Assembly: GCA_022819585.1 (NCBI GenBank)
Contig: JAJEGY010000019.1
Location: 62,001-126,000 of the forward strand
Direction: 5' to 3'
Length of the DNA stretch: 64,000 nucleotides
Origin: Dehalococcoidia bacterium
Lineage (GTDB): Bacteria > Chloroflexota > Dehalococcoidia > Lucifugimonadales > Lucifugimonadaceae
The notes beneath the pieces are model-generated. The model was not told the origin of the DNA and made no database searches. It worked only from the letters and a program-made list of their open reading frames with translations. Shown piece by piece: positions 54,676 to 63,558 of the stretch; within the stretch, counting starts at the first letter, position 1, and each line of letters opens with the position of its first letter. Both the position numbers and the translations under genes were made by a program.

Positions 54676-57600
54676 TCAGCGGCGGCAAAGCCGCAACCCG
54701 AGATCGCCCACGTCGTTATGCGGCAGTAGATTCAACCCTCGAGGTACGCAGCCACTCAACCGGTTCTCTCGCAGCAACAGCCCCCTCAAATTGGGCATCT
54801 CCGCGAAAACTGAGGGAAGCTCACCATGCAACCGATTTGTCAGCAGGTACAACCGATGCAAACTACCCAACTTACCAATTTCGACAGGTATCGTGCCCGT
54901 CAATTGGTTGGACCCAAGTTCCAAGATCCCCAGATTGGCCATGTTGCCAATCTCCGAGGGTATCGACCCCGTCAACTGATTGTGCGTCAACACCAACTGC
55001 TCCAACTTCCTCATCCGAGTAATCTCAACCGGAATCGAGCCGCTGAAACGATTGTTATCCAACCACAGCTCTGAAAGGTTCTGCAAGTTTCCGAGTTCAC
55101 TGGGCAATTCACCGGACAACCGGTTGTTGCTCAGATGAAAGACCCTTAAACCGGTTAGATCACCTATCTCAGGCGGTAACCGTCCAGAGAGAAGGTTATG
55201 CCTCAAGCTGATCCATTTGATCCTCCGAAGACCATTGATAGAACTCGGCAACGGCCCAGACAGCAAGTTATCGTGTGCCATGAATTCCAACAATTCCTGT
55301 AAATCACCGATCTCAGACGGTATTTCACCTGTGAATTGATTGTGCTCTAAGTGCAAAGATTGCAGATTTGTAACTTGACCAATCTCCGCTGGAATCCGTC
55401 CTCCGATGACGTTGCCAGTAAGATCCAATACCCGTAGTTGCCTCAGGTGCCCGATCTCTGGTGGAAGGTTACCGCTCATCCCATTGTCTCGGAGACTGAG
55501 TACACTCACGCGTCCAAACTCGTCGGTAGTTATTCCGTGCCAACTCTCCACCGGACGATCGCTCAACCAACCGTCATTTTCTAACCATCGATTCCCATTT
55601 GTCGCCAGATATAGCGCAATCAAAGCGTCCCGCTCAACCTGATCGCAGAATCCGAGCCGCGTCTTAACCAAGTCGTGCTCAAAACCCGCACGTTCGAACC
55701 AATCCTTCAACGCATTCGAAACACAGTCCGAGAACTGATTCCCTGAAATCGTCAACTTCTCCAATCGACCCAGGAATCCGAACGTCGACGGCACCTCTCC
55801 GGTAAAGCTGTTCTGTCCGAGATTGAGTTTCGACAAATTCGACAGATTGCCAAGTTCACCCGGAATCTGACCCGTCAGACGATTCCCTTCGAGCGATAAC
55901 CAAACCAACGAATCGAGTTCGCCCAACTCAGGCGGAATGCTCCCCGTGATTTCATTGCCCCCCAATCCCAAATGCTCCAACGTCCGCAACTCTCCCAACT
56001 CTGCCGGAAGGGGACCAGTTAATTGGTTTTCGTCGAACGCGATTGTTCGGATTCGGCTCAACCCACTAATCTCCGGCGGGATCGGCCCTGTGAACTCATT
56101 ATTCTGAAGGTCGAGATCATCGAGCTGTGAAAGTGCCTGGATCTCATTCGGCACCCTCCCGCTCAACGCGTTTTCAGAAACGATGAGGTGCGTCAGATTT
56201 ACCAGATTGCCCAGGTCCTGATCCAAACTCCCTGTAATGCCATTGCGTGCGAACGACAGAGTTCTCAAATTGACAAGGTCATAAAGCCGTACAGGAATCT
56301 GTCCCGACAGGTTATTGCCGTCCAGCGCCAAATGCTCCAACTCGCCAAGATCCCCGATTTCGCTCGGGATCGGCCCTGATAGAAGGTTGTCTTCCAACAA
56401 AAGTTCGGTCAACTGCGACAATCGCCCAATATCAACCGGTATCACTCCCTCCAACTGGTTTTCGGACAAATAGAGATATCGAAGGTTCGACAATCTCCCA
56501 AGCTCGACGGGGATCGCACCGTGCAATCGGTTGCGACTCAGATCCAACCCTGTCAGGTTGCTCAAAGTCCCGACACTCGACGGTATCTCGCCAGAAAACC
56601 GATTTTGATGAAGAACCAATTCGCGCAACTCGGTTAGCCAGAAAACATCTGCCGGGATTTCGCCAGTGATACCGTTTTGGCTCAAAACCAATCGTTGCAT
56701 CTTTGCCAAATTTCCGAGCCCGGTTGCGAGTGGTCCGGTTAGACCATTCAACGAGAGATCGATCCCGACAACTCGACCCGATCCATCCGTCTCGATCCCA
56801 TACCAATCCCCTAACGGCGCATCGCTCAACCAGTTCGTTCGAATAAACCAATCGCGACCGTTCGTCGACTCAAACAACGACTGTAGAGCCGCCACCGCGA
56901 CATCACGGCAGAACGGCAATCCCGCCTCCGCAAAATCATGCGACGTCTCCTCCAATGCCGCTTGCACCGCCACAACCACGCACTCATCGAACGCGTTCTG
57001 CGATACCCGCAAGACCTCCAAACCGAGATCCGCCAGCCGATGAGGAATTTCACCCGTCAATTCGTTGTTCGAAACGTCCAGAAAAACCAGTTCATCAAGG
57101 CGCCCTATCTCGCCCGGAATCTCTCCCGACAACCTGTTGCTGCCGAGGTTCAACTGTCGGAGCGTCGCAAGATTCCCAATGGCGAAAGGAATCTCGCCGC
57201 CAAGTTCGTTGCGAGAGAGATCGAGGCTTCGTATCGATTCCAGATCCGCAATCTCAATCGGGATCCCACCCCTCAACTCATTGCTCGAAAGCGATAGCAC
57301 ACGCAACTCATCCAGCGAACTGATATCCGACGGGATCGTGCCACTCACCAGATTGTCCGCCAGCACCAAGACCTGCAAACCCTCCAAACCGCCGATCTCA
57401 GACGGGATCGGCCCCTCCAGCCGGTTACCTCCCAGATCCAGAACTTCGAGCCGCTCAAGACCCTCAATCGCCGGCGGTATCGCACCCACCAACCCATTCG
57501 AGCCGAGTTCGAGACCGACCACCCTGCCATCTTCGTCGGTCGTCACCCCATACCAATCACCCACATACTCCTCGCTCATCCAGTTCGCACTCTCCGACCA

Positions 57601-58878
57601 CTTCGTGCCGCTCGTTGCGTTGTAAATTGCCTCCAATGCGTCGCGATCCATCTTGTTGCAATACGGCAGCCCGACTTCCGCCAAATCTTGTTCCAACCCA
57701 ATCTGGAACACGGACTCGAGGAACGTTTCCGGCAGACACCCGCTCAGCGAGTTACCCGAAAGGCTCAGCGCCCGAAGGTCCAACCCGCGGATCGCAGACG
57801 GCACCTTCCCGACGAACCGATTGTCCGCGAGCAACAAACCCCTCAAACCCGAAAGATCATCCATATCTGGGATCTCACCTTCCAACCGGTTGTTCGAAAG
57901 ATCAAGCCAACTCAGATTGTGAAGATTGGCGAAAACCGGCGGTATCTCACCCGTCAACTCGTTCCCGCTCAGGTCCAGATGCCGGAGACTAACCAGATTG
58001 CCGATCTGCGGAGGTATCGGACCCATAAAGATGTTTTCCGACAAGCCAAGATCCGTAAGGCTGACCAGATTCCCGACGAGATTCGGTATCTCTCCCGACA
58101 GATCGTTGTCGTCCAGCCAAACCGATTCCAATCCCGTCAAGTTCCCGATCTGCGCGGGAATCTCACCCCGCAAATCATTCCATGCAAGATTCAACTCCCT
58201 CAACTTCGTAAGATTCCCCACTTCATCCGGGATCGAGCCCGTTACCTCATTCCCCTCCAAATCCAATTCCCGCAGATCCTCTAACTTCCCGATCTCTGAC
58301 GGCAGCTCCCCGCGTAGCCCGTTCATGCGGAGCGAGATGCCCACTACACGATCACCCTCCGTCGTAACCCCGAACCACTCGCCCATTGGCGCATCACTCA
58401 ACCAGTTGTCATTCCTAACCCATTCCGCACCCCCCAAAGCCTCGTAAAACGCAGACAATGCGATCTCTTCTGCAGATGGCGGAATCGGCGTAGCAGTAGC
58501 AGTCGGCGTTGGCGCAACCGTCGCGGTCGGCTCCGGCGTAACGGTAGGTTCAGGTGTCGCGGTCGGTTCGGGTGTGAACGTCGCGGTCGGAGGGACTGGA
58601 GTCGAGGTCGCAGTTGGTTCTACAGTCGCCGTCGGTTCCGGTGCCGCCGTCGGTTCAACGGTCGGCACAACCGGCCCACGAGACGGCGGCGGCGTAGCCG
58701 TAGGTTCAGGCACAGGCGTCGGCGGATCAGACTCCGTACACCCAACCAATAACAACAGAGCCGCTGCAACACACAACCCGATAACTGAAACAATAACGCC
58801 CTTGGACAACCTGTCTCGTATCCTTATCCTTTCCAAAGCCGCACGATTGGAACATCCACGATATCCCATCATCCCCAC
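54676..58878 (-). CDS. Giant leucine-rich-repeat lipoprotein with four Cys-capped modules
   Basis: 1400 residues. Lipobox LLVGC at Cys47, then a Thr/Pro/Glu linker (about 50-135). Four modules follow at about 138-407, 411-657, 660-1074 and 1078-1400. Each starts with an Ala-Leu-x-Ala-x-Tyr helix, a W...NWLSDxPxGxWYGVTTDxxGRV cap and then plant-type LRRs (L-x-G-x-I-P-x-E-I-G-N-L). Modules 1-3 end in a C-x-n-C pair (for example CLPETF...LPYC; CVVVAV...LPFC; CVSNAL...LGFC), the last in CVPRG...LRLC. The repeats form a long curved solenoid on the outer face, for binding. Alone in its unit. Confidence 0.93.
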   Translation of the reverse strand: MGMMGYRGCSNRAALERIRIRDRLSKGVIVSVIGLCVAAALLLLVGCTESDPPTPVPEPTATPPPSRGPVVPTVEPTAAPEPTATVEPTATSTPVPPTATFTPEPTATPEPTVTPEPTATVAPTPTATATPIPPSAEEIALSAFYEALGGAEWVRNDNWLSDAPMGEWFGVTTEGDRVVGISLRMNGLRGELPSEIGKLEDLRELDLEGNEVTGSIPDEVGNLTKLRELNLAWNDLRGEIPAQIGNLTGLESVWLDDNDLSGEIPNLVGNLVSLTDLGLSENIFMGPIPPQIGNLVSLRHLDLSGNELTGEIPPVFANLHNLSWLDLSNNRLEGEIPDMDDLSGLRGLLLADNRFVGKVPSAIRGLDLRALSLSGNSLSGCLPETFLESVFQIGLEQDLAEVGLPYCNKMDRDALEAIYNATSGTKWSESANWMSEEYVGDWYGVTTDEDGRVVGLELGSNGLVGAIPPAIEGLERLEVLDLGGNRLEGPIPSEIGGLEGLQVLVLADNLVSGTIPSDISSLDELRVLSLSSNELRGGIPIEIADLESIRSLDLSRNELGGEIPFAIGNLATLRQLNLGSNRLSGEIPGEIGRLDELVFLDVSNNELTGEIPHRLADLGLEVLRVSQNAFDECVVVAVQAALEETSHDFAEAGLPFCRDVAVAALQSLFESTNGRDWFIRTNWLSDAPLGDWYGIETDGSGRVVGIDLSLNGLTGPLATGLGNLAKMQRLVLSQNGITGEIPADVFWLTELRELVLHQNRFSGEIPSSVGTLSNLTGLDLSRNRLHGAIPVELGRLSNLRYLYLSENQLEGVIPVDIGRLSQLTELLLEDNLLSGPIPSEIGDLGELEHLALDGNNLSGQIPVRLYDLVNLRTLSFARNGITGSLDQDLGNLVNLTHLIVSENALSGRVPNEIQALSQLDDLDLQNNEFTGPIPPEISGLSRIRTIAFDENQLTGPLPAELGELRTLEHLGLGGNEITGSIPPELGELDSLVWLSLEGNRLTGQIPGELGNLSNLSKLNLGQNSFTGEVPSTFGFLGRLEKLTISGNQFSDCVSNALKDWFERAGFEHDLVKTRLGFCDQVERDALIALYLATNGNRWLENDGWLSDRPVESWHGITTDEFGRVSVLSLRDNGMSGNLPPEIGHLRQLRVLDLTGNVIGGRIPAEIGQVTNLQSLHLEHNQFTGEIPSEIGDLQELLEFMAHDNLLSGPLPSSINGLRRIKWISLRHNLLSGRLPPEIGDLTGLRVFHLSNNRLSGELPSELGNLQNLSELWLDNNRFSGSIPVEITRMRKLEQLVLTHNQLTGSIPSEIGNMANLGILELGSNQLTGTIPVEIGKLGSLHRLYLLTNRLHGELPSVFAEMPNLRGLLLRENRLSGCVPRGLNLLPHNDVGDLGLRLCRR

Positions 58879-58971
58879 TTACCCCTCAACTATACCCCCA
58901 ACCGAACATTTCAAACCCCAACCACACCCTCCAAACACCAACTAAAACCCCTTCCAACTATGGACGAAATC

Positions 58972-59019
58972 CCCTCTCCCCCAAACACCCAACAACAGCG
59001 AGAGAGGCCAGGGAGAGGG
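58972..59019. repeat. Inverted CCCTCTCCC/GGGAGAGGG pair
   Basis: CCCTCTCCC at 58972-58980 and GGGAGAGGG at 59011-59019 are perfect 9-base inverted repeats, 30 bases apart, in the 271 bp between the LRR and Fe-S genes. The arms match the kind of element seen at 40934-40968. Nothing else was recognised in this intergenic region except a C-rich, strand-biased composition. Confidence 0.5.
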
Positions 59020-59149
59020 CAACCGGGGCGGACAAACGGGCGGGGGCAACCCAAACAACGCAACAACCCACCCCAAAACCGATTCCCCAGCAACCAACAC
59101 CGAAATCCCAAAAATCCCAGTTCAGACAAGTGAGATTAAGATAGCCAGA

Positions 59150-61279
59150 ATGCTCGAAGTCGCAGGACGCACCGATTTCTGGAACATCGGATACCCTCTG
59201 CTCGGCGCGATCGTATACCTCATCGCACCGATATCCATCGCATTCATCGCCTACAGCCTCTATCGGCGCGTTCAGTTCTGGCGCGTTGGTGCCGAATACG
59301 ACGAACTCGGCTCACATGGTGAGCGCATCCGCGAATTCCTGAGTTCCGGTGCCTTCGGATTCGGAGGTCACGGCAAGTTCCATCCTCGCCGAGAGCGCTA
59401 CGCCAGCATCATGCACTTCGCCATCTTCTGGGGATTCGCCGTACTGCTCTTGGCGACCATAGTAGCAGCTATCGAGTTCAACTTCGAGGAGTACCTGGGT
59501 GCCACCTTCCCCACCGCGTACTTCAGATTGCAGACCAGCTTCATTTGGGATGTGTTCGGGGGCGTGCTTGCATTGGTGGGCATCGCAATGGCCTACTGGC
59601 GGCGGTACGTCATGAAGCCCGAGCGATTGAACTCATTCGCCGACGATTCATTCATACTCGCTTACCTCTTGATATTGGTACTGACCGGGTTCGCGGTTGA
59701 AGGTCTACGCATCGGCGCGACTGAGTTGAATCCAAGTTCCGAGCTTTACGCCCCCTCTCACGCCTTCTGGTCGCCCGTCGGCTGGTTGTTTGCCGTCGTG
59801 TTCAAAGGGATCGGACTTTCTCCAGACGGTATGACCGCCGCGCACAAGGCGTTGTGGTGGACCCACGCGGGAATCTTCGCCCTCGGCTTGGCGTACGCCG
59901 CACTTAGTTTCAGCAAGTTGTCTCACATCATCGTCTCGCCGCTCAACATTTACATGCGACCAATGCGACCTCGCGGCGCTCTCAAGCCGATGGGAGATTT
60001 CGAAACGCTCGAGTCGTTCGGATCCTCAGACCTCAAAGATCTGACTTGGCAACAACTGCTGAGCTACGATGCCTGCACCAACTGCGGACGCTGCCAAGAC
60101 AACTGCCCGGCATGGGCGTCAGGGAAGCCCTTATCTCCTCGCAAAGTAATTCAAGACATGCGCGGCTACATGGAGCAGCGCGCGCCTGAATACATCGGGG
60201 CATCAACTGTTGGCGAAGCGGTCCCAGAGTCGTCCGTTTCGATGGTGAGCGATGCTGTGGGTGAGGAGGTCTTGTGGTCCTGCACCACCTGCGCCGCCTG
60301 CGTCGAAGCATGTCCGGTCGGCATCTCTCACATCGACTCAATCGTTGACATGCGCCGTTACCTGATGCTCGAGCAAGCATCCGCACCCGATACAGCACTC
60401 TCAGCCTTGCAGTCCATGGAGCAGCGCGGTCATCCATGGAGCGGAACAACTCTCACACGCGATTCATGGCTAGACGGTATGGACGACGTACCGACGATTG
60501 ATCAGAATCCAAACCCCGAAGTGCTTTTCTGGGTAGGATGCACAGGAGCCTTGGTGGAACGAGGAGTGAGTGTGACACGGGCCATGGCATCCGTGCTCAA
60601 AAAAGCAAACGTCAACTTCGCCGTCCTAGCATCGCAAGAGACATGCACAGGTGATCCGGCGCGTCGCATGGGCAACGAATACCTTTTCCAGATCTTGGCC
60701 GGGCAAAACATCGGCACGATCAACGGCTACGGCATCAAGACGATCCTCACAACATGCCCGCACTGCTTCAACACCATGCGAAACGAATACTCGCAAGTCG
60801 CCGAATCGTTCGATGCCGAATGGAACGTCGAAGTCCTTCACTACACCGAATACGTCGACCGTCTCATCACCGACGGTCGACTTTCAATGTCTGACGCGAT
60901 GTCACCCCAATCGAATAGCGATAACAGGCTCGAAAACATCACTTACCACGACTCCTGCTATTTGGGACGCCACAACAACATCTACGACCGGCCCCGCAAC
61001 ATCGCCGACGCAGTCCCGGGAGTAGAAGTCAAAGAGATGTCCCAATGCCGGTCCCGCGGCTTCTGCTGCGGCGCAGGCGGTGGACGCATGTGGATGGAAG
61101 AGTCCGGAGAACGCGTCAACCATATCCGCACCGACCACTTCCTAGAAACAGACACCGACACAGTAGCCGTCTCCTGCCCCTTCTGTCTCCAGATGTTTGA
61201 AGAAGGCATCTCCGCCAAAGGCCAGCAAGAACAAAAAAGAGCCCGAGACCTCATCGAAATCGTCGACGAAGCAACATGA
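59150..61279 (+). CDS. Membrane-bound heterodisulfide-reductase-like Fe-S oxidoreductase
   Basis: 709 residues. The N-terminal about 275 residues hold five membrane helices with His in helices, similar to NarI/HdrE-type heme b subunits (IMHFAIFWGFAVLLLATIV; LWWTHAGIFALGLAYAAL). Two ferredoxin-type sites follow: CTNCGRCQDNCPAW and CTTCAACVEACPVGI. The C-terminal half has two CCG domains: ILTTCPHCFNTM and GFCCGAGGGRMW, after NITYHDSCYLGRHN. This is a one-chain HdrED-like protein that would pass electrons between a quinone pool and a soluble donor or acceptor. VOC-type gene next, 61 bp downstream. Confidence 0.92.
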   Translation: MLEVAGRTDFWNIGYPLLGAIVYLIAPISIAFIAYSLYRRVQFWRVGAEYDELGSHGERIREFLSSGAFGFGGHGKFHPRRERYASIMHFAIFWGFAVLLLATIVAAIEFNFEEYLGATFPTAYFRLQTSFIWDVFGGVLALVGIAMAYWRRYVMKPERLNSFADDSFILAYLLILVLTGFAVEGLRIGATELNPSSELYAPSHAFWSPVGWLFAVVFKGIGLSPDGMTAAHKALWWTHAGIFALGLAYAALSFSKLSHIIVSPLNIYMRPMRPRGALKPMGDFETLESFGSSDLKDLTWQQLLSYDACTNCGRCQDNCPAWASGKPLSPRKVIQDMRGYMEQRAPEYIGASTVGEAVPESSVSMVSDAVGEEVLWSCTTCAACVEACPVGISHIDSIVDMRRYLMLEQASAPDTALSALQSMEQRGHPWSGTTLTRDSWLDGMDDVPTIDQNPNPEVLFWVGCTGALVERGVSVTRAMASVLKKANVNFAVLASQETCTGDPARRMGNEYLFQILAGQNIGTINGYGIKTILTTCPHCFNTMRNEYSQVAESFDAEWNVEVLHYTEYVDRLITDGRLSMSDAMSPQSNSDNRLENITYHDSCYLGRHNNIYDRPRNIADAVPGVEVKEMSQCRSRGFCCGAGGGRMWMEESGERVNHIRTDHFLETDTDTVAVSCPFCLQMFEEGISAKGQQEQKRARDLIEIVDEAT

Positions 61280-61340
61280 TACCGTCAGATCGTTCATCAT
61301 TGCCGTTCGCTTACACTTGATGTAACTGCGCTAAGCAACG

Positions 61341-61748
61341 ATGGAGAAACAGCAAATGCCATTCTTGGTCAACCACATCCACCTGAAGTCACCCGACCCT
61401 AAGAAGACCGCCGACTGGTTCGTCAAAGCCTTCAACGTCGAGATCATGTCCGACACCGTCCGAGACTTCGGCGACCGCTTCATCGTCACACAAACCGAAG
61501 GTGGACTCGCGATCAACATCTCCAGCGAGCGCACCGGCGAAACCCTCGGTCCCGGCGACGCAAACGTCCACTACGGCCTAGAGCACTTCGGCTTCGACAC
61601 CGACGACATCGAAGCAGATTTCGCCCGCCTCGAAGGGCTCGGCGCTGAAATCAAAGAAGGCCCCATCGCCCTCCCCGACGGCCGCAAAATCGGCTTCATA
61701 GCCGCCCCCGGCGACATCCGCATCGAACTGATCCAGCAAGTCAGCTAA
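61341..61748 (+). CDS. VOC-family (glyoxalase-like) protein
   Basis: 135 residues. Opens MPFLVNHIHLKSPDPKKTADWFVKAFNVEIMSD, a VOC strand-helix with a ligand-type His, and continues with VHYGLEHFGFDTDDIEADFARLEGLGAEIKEGP and ends IRIELIQQ with a ligand-type Glu, so a metal site (His, His, Glu) is possible. Lactoylglutathione-lyase-related, but the substrate is unknown. It follows the Fe-S oxidoreductase in the same direction. Confidence 0.9.
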   Translation: MEKQQMPFLVNHIHLKSPDPKKTADWFVKAFNVEIMSDTVRDFGDRFIVTQTEGGLAINISSERTGETLGPGDANVHYGLEHFGFDTDDIEADFARLEGLGAEIKEGPIALPDGRKIGFIAAPGDIRIELIQQVS

Positions 61749-61824
61749 GAGACCCTCATTCGCCGCGGTTAAGAACCACCCGCCGCCGAGGTCAGTTGTT
61801 GACAACGGGCCTCCCGCACCGCTG

Positions 61825-62778
61825 TTACCCCGGTAAACCCGCGTTTTCAGCGAACCCCAGCATCAGATTCAGATTCTGTATAGCAGCGCCACTGGCTCCT
61901 TTGCCGAGGTTGTCCAAAAGCGCAACTAGAAGCACGTGACCCGAAGCATGGGGCACAACGTGCAGCTGGATCCGATTGCTGTCGTTGCAAACCTGCGCGT
62001 CGAAACTACGCTCATCCACCTTGCTGTCTGCCCAATTAACCAAATCGACAAAATCTTCGTCTTCGTAGCGGTCACAGAGAGCTTGCCAAATCGCGCCACC
62101 AGTTGTCCCGGATCTCAACATCGAGGCGTGAAGCGGCACCTGAACCCGCATCCCGCAACGAAAAGGCCCAACCGCAGGCACGAACTGGGGCTCGACGTTG
62201 ATACCCGAGTACTTCATCATCTCCGGAATGTGTTTGTGCCTTTGGTCCAGAGCGTATGGAGCCTCATAAGGCAAGCCACCCAACCCGACCTCCGGGTCTT
62301 CCCACTTTTCGATCAAGGAAGTGCCTCCGCCCGAATAGCCGGACAATGCATTGATGGAGATGGGAGCGTCTTCGGCAAGCAGATCGGCCTCCACCAAGGG
62401 GCGAGTCAACAGAACGAACCCGGAGGGATAGCAACCTGGGTTGGACACAAATTGAGCATCGGCGATCTTCTCACGCTGCCCCTGCGCCATCTCAGGCAAG
62501 CCATAGACCCAGTCCTCGTCGACCCGGTGCGCCGTACTCGCGTCGATCAGACGAGTATTAGATCCATCTACCCATTCAGCCACTGCTTTAGCAGCATCGT
62601 CAGGTAGACACAGAACAGTGACGTCGGATTCGAGAATCCGCTCAAGCCTGTCCTCAGGGTTCCGTCGCAACTCTCGCGGGATAGTCAAAACCTCCACGTC
62701 CTCACGTCCCGCCATCCATTCATAGATGCGTAGCCCCGTCGTGCCAGTACGGCCGTCGATGAACACCTTGGGAAGCAC
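61825..62778 (-). CDS. argC: N-acetyl-gamma-glutamyl-phosphate reductase, short form
   Basis: 317 residues, the length of the short (type 2) ArgC. KVFIDGRTGTTGLRIYEWM is the NADPH-binding loop, VSNPGCYPSGFVLLTRPL carries the catalytic Cys, and HKHIPEMMKYSGINVEPQFVPAVGPF the substrate loop with His. It makes N-acetylglutamate semialdehyde for arginine biosynthesis. No other arg gene is near. Possible terminator for the upstream gene lies at 62811-62824. Confidence 0.95.
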   Translation of the reverse strand: MLPKVFIDGRTGTTGLRIYEWMAGREDVEVLTIPRELRRNPEDRLERILESDVTVLCLPDDAAKAVAEWVDGSNTRLIDASTAHRVDEDWVYGLPEMAQGQREKIADAQFVSNPGCYPSGFVLLTRPLVEADLLAEDAPISINALSGYSGGGTSLIEKWEDPEVGLGGLPYEAPYALDQRHKHIPEMMKYSGINVEPQFVPAVGPFRCGMRVQVPLHASMLRSGTTGGAIWQALCDRYEDEDFVDLVNWADSKVDERSFDAQVCNDSNRIQLHVVPHASGHVLLVALLDNLGKGASGAAIQNLNLMLGFAENAGLPG

Positions 62779-62810
62779 AATCAGCCTCGGTCAGTAGTAA
62801 GGTTCGAATC

Positions 62811-62824
62811 CCCGGTTATCCGGG
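62811..62824. terminator. Short GC hairpin between argC and the OsmC-family gene
   Basis: CCCGG, TTAT, CCGGG: a perfect 5-bp stem. It lies about 160 bases after the OsmC-family stop on the minus strand and 33 bases before argC. The T-run expected of an intrinsic terminator is absent, so the call is weak. Confidence 0.3.
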
Positions 62825-62984
62825 TTAAGGGACACTCTGTCCCGATATTTTCATCTTAAACCGATGTTTAATGGACATTGCGACCACATGTCGTTCATCA
62901 AGGTTTCGACGCCAAGCATTGAGCACTGGCCAAAGCACTCCCAACATCAACAAAATCGCGTTGACGCCGAAACTTCTCAACCAT

Positions 62985-63467
62985 TCAAACCAATTCAAGA
63001 TCGCTGGATATGTCGATGCCCCCCGAAAGGCTCCGATAAACCGGGCAAGAGTTGGCATGCACCCGCATCACCCGATCAACCGCATCCTGCTTCTCCTGTA
63101 ACAAAGCTGGGTCGATCTTCAACTTGTACGTGACGTGGATCCTCTTGATAACCAGAACATTCCCCTCCTTCTCAATCTCCCCGAGAGTATCCGATTCCAG
63201 ATAACCCTCACCAGCCGGAATACCGCGCGCCTCAAGGGCACCGCCAAACGTGCCGGTCATTCAACCGCCGGTAGCGGCAACAATATAGTCCAAAGTCGTC
63301 GCGTGCGGCTCCGAAACATCAGGACTGACACCGTAGTGCTCCGCAACCTCGGAGTGCACTCCAAACTTCACCGCACCGTCTATAGGCAGATGAGCGACCC
63401 TCAACGGACCTTTAATTCGCTCCAGCCTCACGTGAGAGCGGTAAGCCACTGCGTCGTTATTGTTCAT
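62985..63467 (-). CDS. OsmC-family peroxiredoxin-like protein with in-frame TGA at the redox-Cys position (candidate selenoprotein)
   Basis: 160 codons if the TGA at 63263-63261 is read. Upstream part (68 residues) ends PHATTLDYIVAATGG; downstream part, in the same frame and directly adjoining, starts MTGTFGGALEARGIP. Family members have G-G-C at this junction (the attacking Cys), so TGA replaces TGC/TGT. The second redox Cys is present as ANSCPVYRSLSG (about residue 141). OsmC/Ohr proteins reduce organic hydroperoxides. Selenocysteine is a reasonable reading; a nonsense mutation or sequencing error is the alternative. A stem-loop follows: GGCAC, 8-base loop GUUUGGCG, GUGCC, starting six bases after TGA. 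The rest of both halves is free of stops. Confidence 0.75.
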
Positions 63468-63558
63468 GCCTGGTACTCTCTCGATCCTTCTTGGTGGTAG
63501 ATTGGTTTAGGATACCGCGCGGTGTCCCGATCAATGAAAATTCCAGCAAGATGAACCG

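Noticed and set aside
62795-62830. GGTTCGAATCCCCGG, resembling a tRNA T-arm
   Set aside because: No acceptor, D- or anticodon arm is present nearby and the arm bases do not pair well; treated as chance.
62825-63058. Minus frame of 77 residues with a hydrophobic stretch
   Set aside because: It overlaps the 3' end of the OsmC-family gene in another frame, has no ribosome site, and half of it is shared with a well-supported gene.
63261-63467. Annotating the OsmC-family halves as two separate small genes
   Set aside because: They are in one frame, each is half of one conserved domain, and the first lacks the active-site region.
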